This document shows, one piece after another, positions 49,681-57,751 of a stretch of 64,000 nucleotides of DNA. This DNA comes from Agromyces bauzanensis (GTDB lineage: Bacteria; Actinomycetota; Actinomycetes; Actinomycetales; Microbacteriaceae), in contig NZ_BMMD01000013.1 in NCBI RefSeq assembly GCF_014645655.1, positions 53,118-117,117 of the forward strand, in the 5' to 3' direction. Position numbers and translations under genes: made by a program. The first letter of the stretch is position 1, and each line of letters begins with the position of its first letter. A model generated the notes under the pieces. That model saw only the letters and a list, made by a program, of their open reading frames with translations, had not been told where the DNA came from and made no database searches.

Positions 49681-50082
49681 ATGAACGTGATGAATCAGCC
49701 TGACCCCGAAGCTCCCAGCGACTACGCGGCGGTGGGCGGCGCACCGGCGATCACCGTCGTCGTGGACCGGTTCTACCAGCTGGTGCTTGGTGACGACCGA
49801 CTCCGCGGGTACTTCGACGGGATCGAGATGGTCCGGCTCAAGCGTCACCAGGTGGCACTGGTGTCGCAGGTCATGGGCGGTCCCGTCGGCTACGAGGGGC
49901 GCGACCTGCGCGCGGCGCACGCGGGGATGAACATCTCGCCAGAGGATTTCGCCTCAGTCGCCGGGCACCTGGCGACAGCGTTGACGGATGCGGGGGTCGA
50001 GCGCCCCATCATCGATCGCGTGATGGCCACGATCGCCGGCACGGAGGGTGACATCGTCGAGGCTCGCCCGGCGGCCGGGTGA
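49681..50082 (+). CDS. glbN: Group I truncated haemoglobin
   Basis: 133 residues: AITVVVDRFYQLVLGDDRLR (helix B/E region with Phe-Tyr), YFDGIEMVRLKRHQVALVSQ, and AAHAGMNISPEDFASVAGHL where the His is the proximal haem ligand. The VGG...GP spacing fits trHbI. It probably oxidises nitric oxide or handles oxygen. ATG 49681, or ATG 49690 nine bases on. First gene of an operon: four bases separate it from the flavohaemoglobin gene, which makes a nitric oxide role likely. Confidence 0.88.
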   Translation: MNVMNQPDPEAPSDYAAVGGAPAITVVVDRFYQLVLGDDRLRGYFDGIEMVRLKRHQVALVSQVMGGPVGYEGRDLRAAHAGMNISPEDFASVAGHLATALTDAGVERPIIDRVMATIAGTEGDIVEARPAAG

Positions 50083-50086
50083 GGCG

Positions 50087-51295
50087 GTGGACACCGCCGC
50101 ACTGAAGGAGACGTGGGCGCTGGCCGAAGGCCTCGGGGACGAGGTGCCGCTGTTCTTCTACTCGCACCTCTTCCTGTCCCACCCCGAGCTGCGGAGCATG
50201 TTCCCGGTCTCGATGGCCACGCAGCGGGATCGGCTCGTCGGTGCGCTCGGCCGAGTCGTGTCGAGCGTGGATCAAGTCGACGAAGTGGCCGAGTTCATCC
50301 AGCAGCTCGGCCGTGACCATCGGCGCTTCGAGGTCATCGCAGAACACTACAACGCGGTCGGCGCATCACTGCTCGCCACGCTGAAGCACTTCCTGGGCGA
50401 GCGGTGGACCGATGAGCTCGCAGCCGACTGGGCCGGGGCCTACGGGCTGATCGCCACGGTCATGGTCGAAGCGGCCGACGCGTCCGCACGGACCAGCCCG
50501 GCATGGTGGACGGCTCATGTGACCGCGGTGGAGCGACGGGGCCTGGACATTGCCGTCATCCAGGTTCGCCCCGATCCCGACCTGTCGTTCGTGCCGGGCC
50601 AGTCGGTGGCCGTGGAGGTGCCCTCCCGGCCACGGTTGTGGCGTTATCTCAGCCCGGCCAACTCACCCCGTTCCGACGGCAGCATCGAATTCCACGTCCA
50701 GCTGGTCCCCGGTGGTCAGGTCAGCAGCACCATCGTCCGCTCCCTCGAGGTCGGCGAGACCATCCGCCTCGGTGCCCCCGTGGGTCAGGAGTTGACCTTG
50801 GACGAGAGCGAGCGCGAGCGCGACCTGATCATGGTCGCCGGCGGCACCGGCTTGGCTCCGCTGCGAGCCCACCTGGAGCGGATCGACCTGGACTGGCAGT
50901 CGACCGGGGAGGCGCCTCGGGTGCATCTGTTCCACGGGGCGCGGCTTCCGGCGAGTCTCTACGAGAACCGATTGCTCCAGAACCTGGCCGGCCGGCCATG
51001 GTTCACCTACACGCCGGTGGTCTCGGACGACCCCACCTACCCCGGCCGGAAGGGCCTGGTCGGCGACGTCGCCGCCGACAGCGGCGAGTTGCAGGGGCGT
51101 CTCGCATTGGTGTGCGGATCGCCCGAGATGGTGCGGCACACGGTCTCCCGACTCCGTGCCGGCGGAATCGCGCACTCGGACGTCCGCTTCGAGCAGTTCG
51201 CAACCCTCGACGAAGACAGTCATGACATGCACCACCACACCCATGACCCGCAGCCGTCTCGGCTGCCGCAGAGCGAAGAGGGGGACCACGCATGA
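50087..51295 (+). CDS. hmp: Flavohaemoglobin / nitric oxide dioxygenase
   Basis: 402 residues: globin domain (VPLFFYSHLFLSHPELRSMF, proximal-His region HRRFEVIAEHYNAVGASLL), FAD domain (LWRYLSPANSPRSDGSIEF with RxYS-like RYLS, then GGQVSSTIVRSLEVG) and NAD domain (DLIMVAGGTGLAPLRAHLER, LALVCGSPEMVRHTV). Converts NO plus oxygen to nitrate using NAD(P)H. The tail DMHHHTHDPQ is His-rich. GTG 50087 is chosen for GGTGAGGCG just upstream. Its stop overlaps the DivIVA-like start (ATGA). Confidence 0.9.
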   Translation: MDTAALKETWALAEGLGDEVPLFFYSHLFLSHPELRSMFPVSMATQRDRLVGALGRVVSSVDQVDEVAEFIQQLGRDHRRFEVIAEHYNAVGASLLATLKHFLGERWTDELAADWAGAYGLIATVMVEAADASARTSPAWWTAHVTAVERRGLDIAVIQVRPDPDLSFVPGQSVAVEVPSRPRLWRYLSPANSPRSDGSIEFHVQLVPGGQVSSTIVRSLEVGETIRLGAPVGQELTLDESERERDLIMVAGGTGLAPLRAHLERIDLDWQSTGEAPRVHLFHGARLPASLYENRLLQNLAGRPWFTYTPVVSDDPTYPGRKGLVGDVAADSGELQGRLALVCGSPEMVRHTVSRLRAGGIAHSDVRFEQFATLDEDSHDMHHHTHDPQPSRLPQSEEGDHA

Positions 51296-52077
51296 CGCAG
51301 AACGGGACCGACCCCGATAGCCTTGCTGCCATGTCCGGCACCGAGCTCGAGCAGGCCTTGGCCGCAGCGGTGAGCCACCTGCCCGACGCCCAGCCCGTGG
51401 CCTTCACCATGAAGATGAGGGGCGGCGCGTACGACCGACTCGAAGTCGACACGTTCATGGCTCACCTCGCGCAGGCGACCGCCGAGGCGCGGGCAGCCAT
51501 GACCAGCGCCCAACAGGAGCTCGCTGCACTACGGGCCGAGAACGCCGAACTCCGTGCGTCGGGTGCGTCCGGGGCATCCGGCTCGGACGCGGCATCCGGG
51601 TCGGACGCGGCATCCGGGTCGGACGCGGCATCCGGGTCAGACGCGGCATCCGGGTCAGATCTCGAAGACGAGATCACGGCCGGAGCGGTCGGGTTGCTCT
51701 CCCAGGCGCAACTGATCGCCGACAAGGCGGTCGCAGACGCCGAGCAGTATGCCCGCGACCTGGTGATCACCGCTCGCAACCAGTACCGGGAGATCCTGGA
51801 ACGTGCCGAGCGCAGCGCCGGTCAGGCGACCGCGGCCCTCGCTCCGCACCAGGGTCCGGCCGTCCCCGAGATCGAGTACGTGCGCACCTACGCCCAGGTC
51901 GCGCAGATCCAGTTGCGTTCGGTTCTCGAGGCACTCACCGAGCAGGTCGACCGTCTTGGCAGCCTGCCCCAGCCCGCACCCGAAGCCGCGGCGCAGCCCG
52001 ACCACGACGACGGCCCCGTGGGCGAACCCGAGTGGGAGCCCTCGACCTCGGGGCCGCCCGCCCCACCGTCGCACTGA
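51292..52077 (+). CDS. DivIVA-like coiled-coil protein with GSDAAS repeats
   Basis: 261 residues. After SHLPDAQPVAFTMKMRGGAYDR comes LEVDTFMAHLAQATAEARAA (about 45-64), resembling the Y-D-x-x-x-V-D-x-F-L start of DivIVA/Wag31 proteins, then coiled coils on each side of a Ser/Asp/Gly/Ala linker made of five 18-base repeats (about 95-124). The C-terminal coil contains DAEQYARDLVITARNQYREI and a Pro/acidic end. Coupled by ATGA to the flavohaemoglobin gene. Possibly places the globins at the membrane or pole, which is inference. Confidence 0.75.
   Translation: MTQNGTDPDSLAAMSGTELEQALAAAVSHLPDAQPVAFTMKMRGGAYDRLEVDTFMAHLAQATAEARAAMTSAQQELAALRAENAELRASGASGASGSDAASGSDAASGSDAASGSDAASGSDLEDEITAGAVGLLSQAQLIADKAVADAEQYARDLVITARNQYREILERAERSAGQATAALAPHQGPAVPEIEYVRTYAQVAQIQLRSVLEALTEQVDRLGSLPQPAPEAAAQPDHDDGPVGEPEWEPSTSGPPAPPSH
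51574..51663 (+). repeat. Five tandem 18-base repeats inside the DivIVA-like gene
   Basis: Units of the type GCATCCGGGTCGGACGCG, each coding ASGSDA. Units two and three are identical, unit one differs by one base, unit four by one, unit five in its last five bases. In-frame, so copy number can vary without breaking the gene. Confidence 0.9.
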
Positions 52078-52119
52078 CGGGCGCCGAGTCCGAGGCGATG
52101 TCTTCGGAGATCGCGACGG

Positions 52120-52290
52120 TGTGACGTCAGTCACGTCATCGACATCGCGCCGACCCTCCTCGAGGTCGCGGGCCTGCCGGAGCCGACGTTCGTCAACCGC
52201 GTCCAGAAGAAGCCGTACGAGGGGTCGTCCTGCCGGCCTACGGCGTACGGTTCGAACGGGCTTCGCATACGCCTCCCCGGTACCAGACAC
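52120..52290 (+). pseudogene. Arylsulfatase fragment
   Basis: In one frame: SHVIDIAPTLLEVAGLPEPT then FVNRVQKKPYEGSS, after which it decays. HVIDIAPTLLEVAGLP...NGV...EG is a conserved C-terminal segment of bacterial type I arylsulfatases. Only about 40 of more than 500 residues remain, without the Cys/Ser formylglycine site. It marks the change from well-kept chromosome to the fragment-rich right part of the window. Confidence 0.6.
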
Positions 52291-52369
52291 CCCCGGCCCG
52301 GCGCAACGCCCTTGCCGCCGCCCCGCTCATCTGATCGCGTAGTAGACGGAAAGGGGAGGTTCGACCAGC

Positions 52370-53026
52370 ATGTCCACGAATCGGAACGCAGCTGACCAGC
52401 ACCGAGAACAGCAGACGCCCGCCGACGACAAGCACGACCACGCGAGCCCGTCGGAGTCCGAGCAGGGGAACGCGCACCGGTCGCACCGCACGCTGAAGAC
52501 GTATCTGCGGTTCGCAGCGATGATCCTGACGTCGATGGTCGTCATGTACTGGGTGATGTTCGCCGGCTCGTGGGAGTGGAGCCATATCCGGTTCAGCCAG
52601 AGCCGCATCTTCATGTCGGTCACGATGGGCGGCACCATGGGGCTCGTCATGCTCGCGTGGATGCTTGGCATGTACAAGAGCGTGAAGGGCAACACCGCGG
52701 TGATTGCCGCGAGCGTGCTCCTCATCGGCGGCGGCATCGCCCTGGACCGCAGCCAGGTCACGGTGAACGACACTGCGTTCATGCACGCGATGATCCCGCA
52801 CCATTCGCTTGCGATCACCCGTGCGGAGCGCTTCCAGAACGTGGATGTCCGGGTGTGCGAGCTCGCGGCCGAGATCAGCGAAGCGCAGCGTCGCGAGATC
52901 GACGAGATGGACTGGCTGATCGACGACATCGAGGAGAACGGCGTCGTGGCGACGGTCGAAGAGGCCGAGTCCCGGGCCGTCCCGGAGTTCCCGGCATCCG
53001 CTGACCGCGTGTGTCCTTCCGAGTGA
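52370..53026 (+). CDS. Membrane DUF305 protein
   Basis: 218 residues: a polar His/Asp/Ser-rich N terminus (about 1-45), three helices (FAAMILTSMVVMYWVMFAGS, IFMSVTMGGTMGLVMLAWML, TAVIAASVLLIGGGIALD), then one DUF305 half with FMHAMIPHHSLAITRAERFQ and an acidic helical end. Met residues in the helices and the paired His suggest copper or another metal. Different build from the DUF305 lipoprotein at 24.4 kb. GGGGAGGTTCG precedes the ATG by about ten bases. Confidence 0.9.
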   Translation: MSTNRNAADQHREQQTPADDKHDHASPSESEQGNAHRSHRTLKTYLRFAAMILTSMVVMYWVMFAGSWEWSHIRFSQSRIFMSVTMGGTMGLVMLAWMLGMYKSVKGNTAVIAASVLLIGGGIALDRSQVTVNDTAFMHAMIPHHSLAITRAERFQNVDVRVCELAAEISEAQRREIDEMDWLIDDIEENGVVATVEEAESRAVPEFPASADRVCPSE

Positions 53027-53171
53027 GGCCGTGGCGACCAGCAACACCCGGTCGAGGCGCTGCAGCCCATGAGGCCCGGCGCGTGATGCGACGAAACAAG
53101 TCGAATCGACGTCCGTCGACATTGAGACGAAACAAGAGTCTGATCAAGTGATTTCTCGAAGATCCGATGAT

Positions 53172-53208
53172 GGGATCGAACCCGCGCTGTCTGCTTGGGA
53201 AGCAGAAG
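53172..53208 (-). other. tRNA-Gly(CCC) fragment, probable attachment-site scar
   Basis: The minus strand reads CTTCTGCTTCCCAAGCAG, a perfect anticodon arm (loop TTCCCAA, anticodon CCC), followed by ACAGCGCGGGTTCGATCCC, the variable and T-arm region of actinobacterial tRNA-Gly. The acceptor and D arms are absent on both sides. This 37-base piece is what tyrosine recombinases usually use as att site, and recombinase remains lie 240 bases to the right. Confidence 0.65.
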
Positions 53209-53444
53209 ATACCCCGTAGTGATTCACTCGACCTCACTCACGCTCCTGAGCCCCGCTTCGGCGTCGAGCGTTGGATCTGGACCCCTGGGCCGCCCCTTCG
53301 TTAGGTCCGGGCGGTCTGTGAGTCGTCGGTTTCCATTTGATGGGTGCATTCCCGAGCGTAGTCGGCTCGGCATAGTCACAGGCTGAGAGCAGCCTTGTTC
53401 GTTGGAGCGCCGTGCTCCCGTGAAGGAGGCGGCTTCACACCCGA

Positions 53445-53600
53445 GTTTTGACCGGAGCGGACGTCAACGCATTCCTGCTCCGCGAGTGCACTCGAATCTC
53501 GTCCTGGTCGGCGAAGAGTCGGGTGGGCGAGCTCCGGTCGGTGGCTGGCGTTTCGCTAGCCTGCCGCCCACTTTCAACGCCGCGGACGTCCAGTCTTGGA
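53445..53600 (+). pseudogene. Tyrosine recombinase (phage-type integrase) remnant
   Basis: LTGADVNAFLLRECTRISSW and SAKSRVGELRS are typical of the N-terminal SAM-like/core-binding domain of actinobacterial tyrosine recombinases. The frame then changes and APVGGWRFASLPPTFNAADV appears, the linker that leads to the catalytic domain. Some 20-25 residues between them and the whole catalytic part are gone. Confidence 0.6.
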
Positions 53601-53654
53601 CGCCTGCCGGTACGCAGTGCGCAGCTCGTTCGTGACATGCCTTCTCGCGGCCAT
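53574..53654 (-). pseudogene. N-terminal fragment of an integrase-type transposase
   Basis: From ATG 53654: MAARRHVTNELRTAYRQASK then TGRPRR and stop. The first 20 residues match the N terminus of IS481/IS3-like integrase-core transposases (RR-VT-x-Y-x-AS-K). The breakpoint is inside the tyrosine recombinase fragment on the other strand, so one event destroyed both. Confidence 0.45.
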
Positions 53655-53869
53655 CGGAATCTTGCCGTCCACATCGGCAAGCTTCGCGCTCAATACATGT
53701 GAGGGCGCCGAGCCATCCCACGCGCTCAAAGAAGCTGAGGCACGTCGCCGGGTGCCGAAAGGTGGAAGGATAGGGGTATCCCGAGGGGTCTCGACGACGA
53801 GCGCCTGCCCGCCGCGGGACGCCACCCATCACCCGCCCGCGCCGCGGGCGACAACAGGAAGGCACCAGC
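53655..53869. other. Intergenic stretch, promoter region of the SDR gene
   Basis: No gene seen. CAACAGGAAGGCACC just before 53870 serves as ribosome binding site for the SDR gene. The stretch 53209-53444 on the left of the recombinase fragment likewise shows no gene. Confidence 0.35.
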
Positions 53870-54724
53870 ATGGGGCTGCTCGAAGGCAAGACCGTATTCA
53901 TCACCGGCGGGGGGCGCGGTCAGGGCCGAGCGCACGCCGTCGCGTCGGCGCGGGAGGGTGCCGACATCCTCTTCGTCGACACGACGAAGCCGTTCGCGAC
54001 CGTGCCTTACCCGCACACGACGGCGGAGGACATGGCCGAGACGGTGCGGCTGGTCGAAGAGCATGACCGTCGGGTGCTGTCCATCGAGGCGGACGTGCGC
54101 GACCAGGCGGCTCTCGATGACGCGGTCGCCCAGGGGATCGCGCAGTTCGGGAAGATCGACGTGCTGATCGCCAACGCCGGCGTCTGGACGCTGGCGCCGA
54201 TCGCGGAAATGACCAAGGAGACCTGGCAGGAGATGATCGACATCAACCTGACCGGGGTGTTCCAGAGCGTCAAGAGCGTCGTCAACCACATGATCGAGCG
54301 TCAGACCGGTTCGATGGTGCTCACCTCGTCGATCAACGGCCTGGAGGGCGGTCCCGGCTACGCTCACTACGCGTCCGCGAAGTTCGGTGTCGTCGGCCTG
54401 ATGAAGTCGCTCGCGCTCGACCTCGGCCCGCACGGCATCCGGGTCAACACGGTGAACCCGGGCGCCATCCTCACCGGCATGACCGACAACCAGATGGCGT
54501 GGGACATGTTCGCCGGCCATCCCGGCGGCACGCACGAGGACCTCGTGCGCGGCGGGTACTCGTTCGGAATCCTGAAGGGAGTCGGCATGCTCGACCCGAT
54601 GGAGATCGCGAACGCCGCCGTCTGGCTCAACTCCGACATGGCCCGCACCGTGACCGGCATCACGCTCCCGGTCGACGCCGGTCACCTTGGAATCGCAGGG
54701 GTCAACATGAACCCTCAGATGTGA
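53870..54724 (+). CDS. Mycofactocin-type SDR oxidoreductase
   Basis: 284 residues: TVFITGGGRGQGRAHAVASA (TGxxxGxG, about 8-27), NAGV at about 98-101, catalytic Ser in LTSSINGLEGGPGYAHYASA with YxxxK (YASAK), and a characteristic insert after the second strand (TVPYPHTTAEDMAETVRLVE, about 44-63) that marks the mycofactocin-dependent SDR subgroup, which holds NAD(H) tightly and passes electrons to mycofactocin. Substrate is an alcohol or carbonyl, unknown. Ends in GIAGVNMNPQM. It lies in the accessory region; no mycofactocin biosynthesis genes are in view. Confidence 0.9.
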   Translation: MGLLEGKTVFITGGGRGQGRAHAVASAREGADILFVDTTKPFATVPYPHTTAEDMAETVRLVEEHDRRVLSIEADVRDQAALDDAVAQGIAQFGKIDVLIANAGVWTLAPIAEMTKETWQEMIDINLTGVFQSVKSVVNHMIERQTGSMVLTSSINGLEGGPGYAHYASAKFGVVGLMKSLALDLGPHGIRVNTVNPGAILTGMTDNQMAWDMFAGHPGGTHEDLVRGGYSFGILKGVGMLDPMEIANAAVWLNSDMARTVTGITLPVDAGHLGIAGVNMNPQM

Positions 54725-54785
54725 CACGCACGAACGGTGCCCGGGCGGAACGATCCGTTCGGGCGCCGTTCGCGCGGCCGGGGCC

Positions 54786-55694
54786 TCAGCGGAATTCGAT
54801 GCTGCGGATCGAGTTGCCGAGGTTGACGCCGGTGAAAGCGGTGCGCCCGGACGCGGGGTCGGTGGAGGCCCCGATCGCAACCAGGAGCGGAACGTAGTGG
54901 TCGCTCGTGCGGTGGGCGCCAAGGTTGCCCGGACCCTTCGCGCGGAAGTCGACGAGTTCGTCGACGGCGCCGGCCGCGAGGGTGCCGGCGAGCCACTCGT
55001 CGAAGTCCCGGTTGTAGCCGGGCAGTTCGTTCCAGGTGGACGGGTCGCGCTGGAACGTCGACATGTCGTGCGTGGCGAACCCGGACCCGATCACGAGGTA
55101 GCCCTGCTCGCGCAGCGGGCGCAGCTCCTCGCCGAGCTTCAGGTTCGCTTCGGGTGAGAGGTCGGGCATCGACACCTGCAGCACCGGCACGTCGGCGAGC
55201 GGGTACATCGCCATGAGCGGGATGAAGGCGCCGTGGTCGAGGCGCCGATCGGCGTACTGATGGATGCTGCCGACGGGTCCCGCCAGGATCGGCGCCACCT
55301 CGTGCGCGAGCGGGAGGCTGTCGGGCGTCCAGTATTCGGCCTCGTAGTACCGCCGGTGGAACCCGCCGAAGTCGTAGTACAGCGGCACCTGAGGGTCGGT
55401 CGCGCCGATCGCGACCGGGGCGTTCTCCCAGTGCGCGGACACGATCACGATGCCGCGCGGCTTGGGGATGGTGAGACTCCACTCCAGCAGCGCCTTCAGC
55501 CACTGCGGCGAATCCAGCAGAGGCGGCGCACCGTGCGAGAGGAACAGGGTCGGCAGCGGGCCGTCGGACGGCTCCCAGCGGCGTGCTGCGCGGGAGCGCT
55601 CCATCGCGCGAGGCAGGAACGCGTCGTACGCGCCCATGGGCAGGTCGGGACGAATGGATTTGAACGAATCGTCTCGGACGACTATGTCGGACAC
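54786..55694 (-). CDS. Class III extradiol ring-cleavage dioxygenase (DODA/YgiD-like)
   Basis: 302 residues: PTLFLSHGAPPLLDSPQWLK (metal His about 54), GIVIVSAHWENAPVAIG, YDFGGFHRRYYEAEY, LDHGAFIPLMAMYP and LVIGSGFATHDMSTFQRDP, the full set of 4,5-DOPA dioxygenase-type motifs. Opens aromatic catechol rings with oxygen and a metal. Convergent with the SDR gene; the two may form a small catabolic island. The N-terminal ~45 residues before the core are longer than usual, so the true start may be further in. Confidence 0.9.
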   Translation of the reverse strand: MSDIVVRDDSFKSIRPDLPMGAYDAFLPRAMERSRAARRWEPSDGPLPTLFLSHGAPPLLDSPQWLKALLEWSLTIPKPRGIVIVSAHWENAPVAIGATDPQVPLYYDFGGFHRRYYEAEYWTPDSLPLAHEVAPILAGPVGSIHQYADRRLDHGAFIPLMAMYPLADVPVLQVSMPDLSPEANLKLGEELRPLREQGYLVIGSGFATHDMSTFQRDPSTWNELPGYNRDFDEWLAGTLAAGAVDELVDFRAKGPGNLGAHRTSDHYVPLLVAIGASTDPASGRTAFTGVNLGNSIRSIEFR

Positions 55695-55701
55695 ACTGAT
55701 G

Positions 55702-55890
55702 TCAACCCGGTACCCACATCCGGTATTCCCGCATCGGCCCGCCGAGTGTAGATGACTGGAGGGGCGGGATTCGGAGCGGGCGATGCGCGTGGTCCGCGCC
55801 GAGATCCGCTGTCACCTCCACGACCCTGGCCGTCAGCTGTTCGATGATCGCCTGGTACGCGTCGATGATTGCGAGGCGCTGCCGCCGCAT
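55702..55890 (-). pseudogene. Possible IS66-type transposase N-terminal fragment
   Basis: RQRLAIIDAYQAIIEQLTAR and VVEVTADLGADHAHRP resemble the leucine-zipper start of IS66-like transposases (IE-LTARVAELE-LG-SS-S-RPPS), but the second part is already degenerate and no further domain follows. Weak evidence. Confidence 0.25.
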
Positions 55891-56278
55891 CGCGCGGAGA
55901 CAGCGATGCTGGTGTCGGCTATTGGTCGGTGTCGTCTGGTTGCATCGACGACTTCCTGCGCTCGAGCCGCCAATGGATCTCGTGTGTCGTGGGATGGCGC
56001 CATTCCCGCACCCGGTATTCGAATCCGGGGGAGCAGCACGATCGGGATCGGGCCAGGCGACGCCGACGCGACCACCCCCACGACGATCTTCGCGTCCGTG
56101 GAATGACGGCGATTGCGCGGGGATCGGTTCGGTGACTATCTCGACGGGACCTCAATAAGGGCGCGGCACACGACGATCGTACCGGCATCCACCATTTCAA
56201 TGGGATGACTCTCGGATAGGGAAACCATACAGCAGTGATGCACGGTGTTCTCCCGCGGCGGATCCGCGGTGGACAAGA
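55891..56278. other. Intergenic stretch without a recognisable gene
   Basis: Several short open frames on both strands have Arg/Ser-rich, non-protein-like composition. No RNA gene or repeat seen. Confidence 0.4.
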
Positions 56279-56313
56279 GAGGGAGGGCCCACCGATGGGG
56301 TGGGCCCTCCCTC
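56279..56313 (-). terminator. Strong hairpin terminator of the secreted-protein gene
   Basis: GAGGGAGGGCCCACC and its exact complement form a 15-base stem with a five-base loop, 20 bases after the stop of the minus-strand gene; on that strand TCTTGTCC follows. Confidence 0.85.
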
Positions 56314-56333
56314 ACCTCGGGTTGTTGCGTTGG

Positions 56334-57116
56334 TCAGGAGGTCGCGATGGTGACGTCGTCGATCAGCATGCCGTCGCCGTCGACGAGCTGCGGCTGTGCG
56401 GCGCCGCTGAGGCGGAACAGCAGCGTGTCGGTCTGGTAGGTCTCCTCGCCGGTGGCGTCGTAGTAGGCCTCGAACGTGGTGTTCTTGACCGGCTTGCCAT
56501 CTACGTGGACCGAGAAGACGTCGTTGTTCGTCGACTTCTTCGTGTCAGGCTTCTTGATGAGCTTGAGCTTCACGGTGTGCGCCTCGCTCGCGTCGAGCCC
56601 GGTGGCCACCGTCTTGACGTCCCACTGGAGCTCGCCCGCCTCGTCGAAGTACGACCCCTGGCTGACCAGGTCGATGCCGTCGGCGGTGTGTTCGATCGCG
56701 AGGAAGCCGCCCCGGCCGCCCTGGCCGTTGTCGGGGCTGACGGTCACCCGCAGGCCCGGCTGAAGCTCGACCGGCTCGAGCACGAAGGACGCGGTGAACG
56801 TGTGCGCCGGTCCGGTCTCGGTGGCCGGGACCTCGAGGGTGGGGCTGAACAGCTGGTCGCCGAAGCTGCCGGATGTCACCACGTTGCTGATCCGCAGCGC
56901 CGGGTCGTCGCCAGCGGTGATCATGGCGTCGAACGGGCCGGTCATCCGCCAGTCACTGTTGCTCGCTGCGGCGGTCGTGTCGATGGTCACGCCGGTGAAG
57001 TCGGTGACGTATGGGCTGGCGACGGCTGCCATGGCGGGCGTCGCGGCCAGTACGAGGGCGGAGGAGAGCGCCGCGACTGCGGTGGCGCGGGACTTCTTGA
57101 TGTTCAACTTGATCAC
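56334..57116 (-). CDS. Secreted beta-rich protein of unknown function
   Basis: About 260 residues from GTG 57116: signal peptide (TAVAALSSALVLAATPAMAA, cleavage near AMA-A), then a domain with VTDFTGVTIDTTAAASNSDW, FTASFVLEPVELQPGLRVTV, GGFLAIEHTADGIDLVSQGS, TVKLKLIKKPDTKKSTNNDV and a C-terminal MLIDDVTIATS. The alternating pattern suggests a concanavalin/laminin-G-type beta sandwich that binds carbohydrate. No catalytic motif recognised. Its own strong terminator shows single-gene transcription. GTG with a weak ribosome site. Confidence 0.75.
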   Translation of the reverse strand: MIKLNIKKSRATAVAALSSALVLAATPAMAAVASPYVTDFTGVTIDTTAAASNSDWRMTGPFDAMITAGDDPALRISNVVTSGSFGDQLFSPTLEVPATETGPAHTFTASFVLEPVELQPGLRVTVSPDNGQGGRGGFLAIEHTADGIDLVSQGSYFDEAGELQWDVKTVATGLDASEAHTVKLKLIKKPDTKKSTNNDVFSVHVDGKPVKNTTFEAYYDATGEETYQTDTLLFRLSGAAQPQLVDGDGMLIDDVTIATS

Positions 57117-57344
57117 TCCATGATCTCGATGTGGGAGGTGGGGCGGTGCGCCTGAAACCTGTAGGGACCGTATCAGACCCAGATTTGCGAGTAGCGGTCG
57201 CGCGTGCATCGGCTTGCTGAGGGTACGTGTCGTTGGCGTGTCCGGTGTGGTGAACGCATGACGTTGGCCCGGCTGTCGCGCCGGGTGGGCGGGGCGGCAA
57301 TCCCCTCGTACCGTAGAGAGATCAGCCAAGTTTTGGAGGCTGGC

Positions 57345-57648
57345 GATGGGTACGAAGATGTATATCGGAAGTTCGATGAGGACTTCAAAGCGGGCGCGGT
57401 GCGGATCGTCGAGGAGACGGGCAAGCCGATCGCGCAGGTCGCCCGTGAGCTGGGCGTGAACGAGGGCACGCTGGGCAACTGGGTCGCCGCGGCACGCCCG
57501 GCCCGGGATGGTGAGGACCCGCCGTTGACCGAGTCGGAGCGGGCGGAACTGGTCCGGTTGCGCAAGGGAGAACACCGAGCTGCGGATGCAGCGTGATGTC
57601 CTCAAACGATCGGTGGCCCTCTGGGTGGACGAGGCGATGGGCGGGTGA
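57345..57648 (+). pseudogene. IS3-family transposase OrfA, frameshifted
   Basis: FDEDFKAGAVRIVEETGKPI and AQVARELGVNEGTLGNWVAA form the helix-turn-helix of IS3 OrfA. After LVRLRK an extra G shifts the frame; the correct ending (ENTELRMQRDVLKRSVALWV then DEAMGG and stop at 57648) is in the next frame. The upstream start is unclear because no ATG or GTG lies in frame close to the domain. Confidence 0.75.
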
Positions 57649-57650
57649 CC

Positions 57651-57725
57651 GTGGCCGGATACATCACGGACCAGAGGGCACAGCACCGGGTGCCGTGCGC
57701 GGTGACGTGTCGGGCGCTCGGTGCG
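57651..57725 (+). pseudogene. IS3-family OrfB, 5' fragment
   Basis: GTG 57651 starts VAGYITDQRAQHRVPCAVTC, the usual beginning of OrfB in this IS3 group (A-G-x-I-x-D-QR-x-x-x-VP), two bases after OrfA. The frame is lost after about 25 residues, where the nucleotidyltransferase segment begins. The 3' part is at 58490-58792. Confidence 0.6.
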
Positions 57726-57751
57726 GGTCATCTTCCGCGTACGTGACGGCA

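Noticed and set aside
51574..51663. CRISPR array
   Set aside because: Repeats are contiguous 18-mers in frame inside a gene, with no unique spacers and no cas genes.
53172..53208. Functional tRNA-Gly gene
   Set aside because: Anticodon and part of the T arm are present, but acceptor stem, D arm and the 3' half of the T stem do not form.
53195..53702. Several 60-85 codon open frames between the DUF305 and SDR genes
   Set aside because: Each is a stop-free stretch through recombinase and transposase debris; none has a coherent domain from start to stop.
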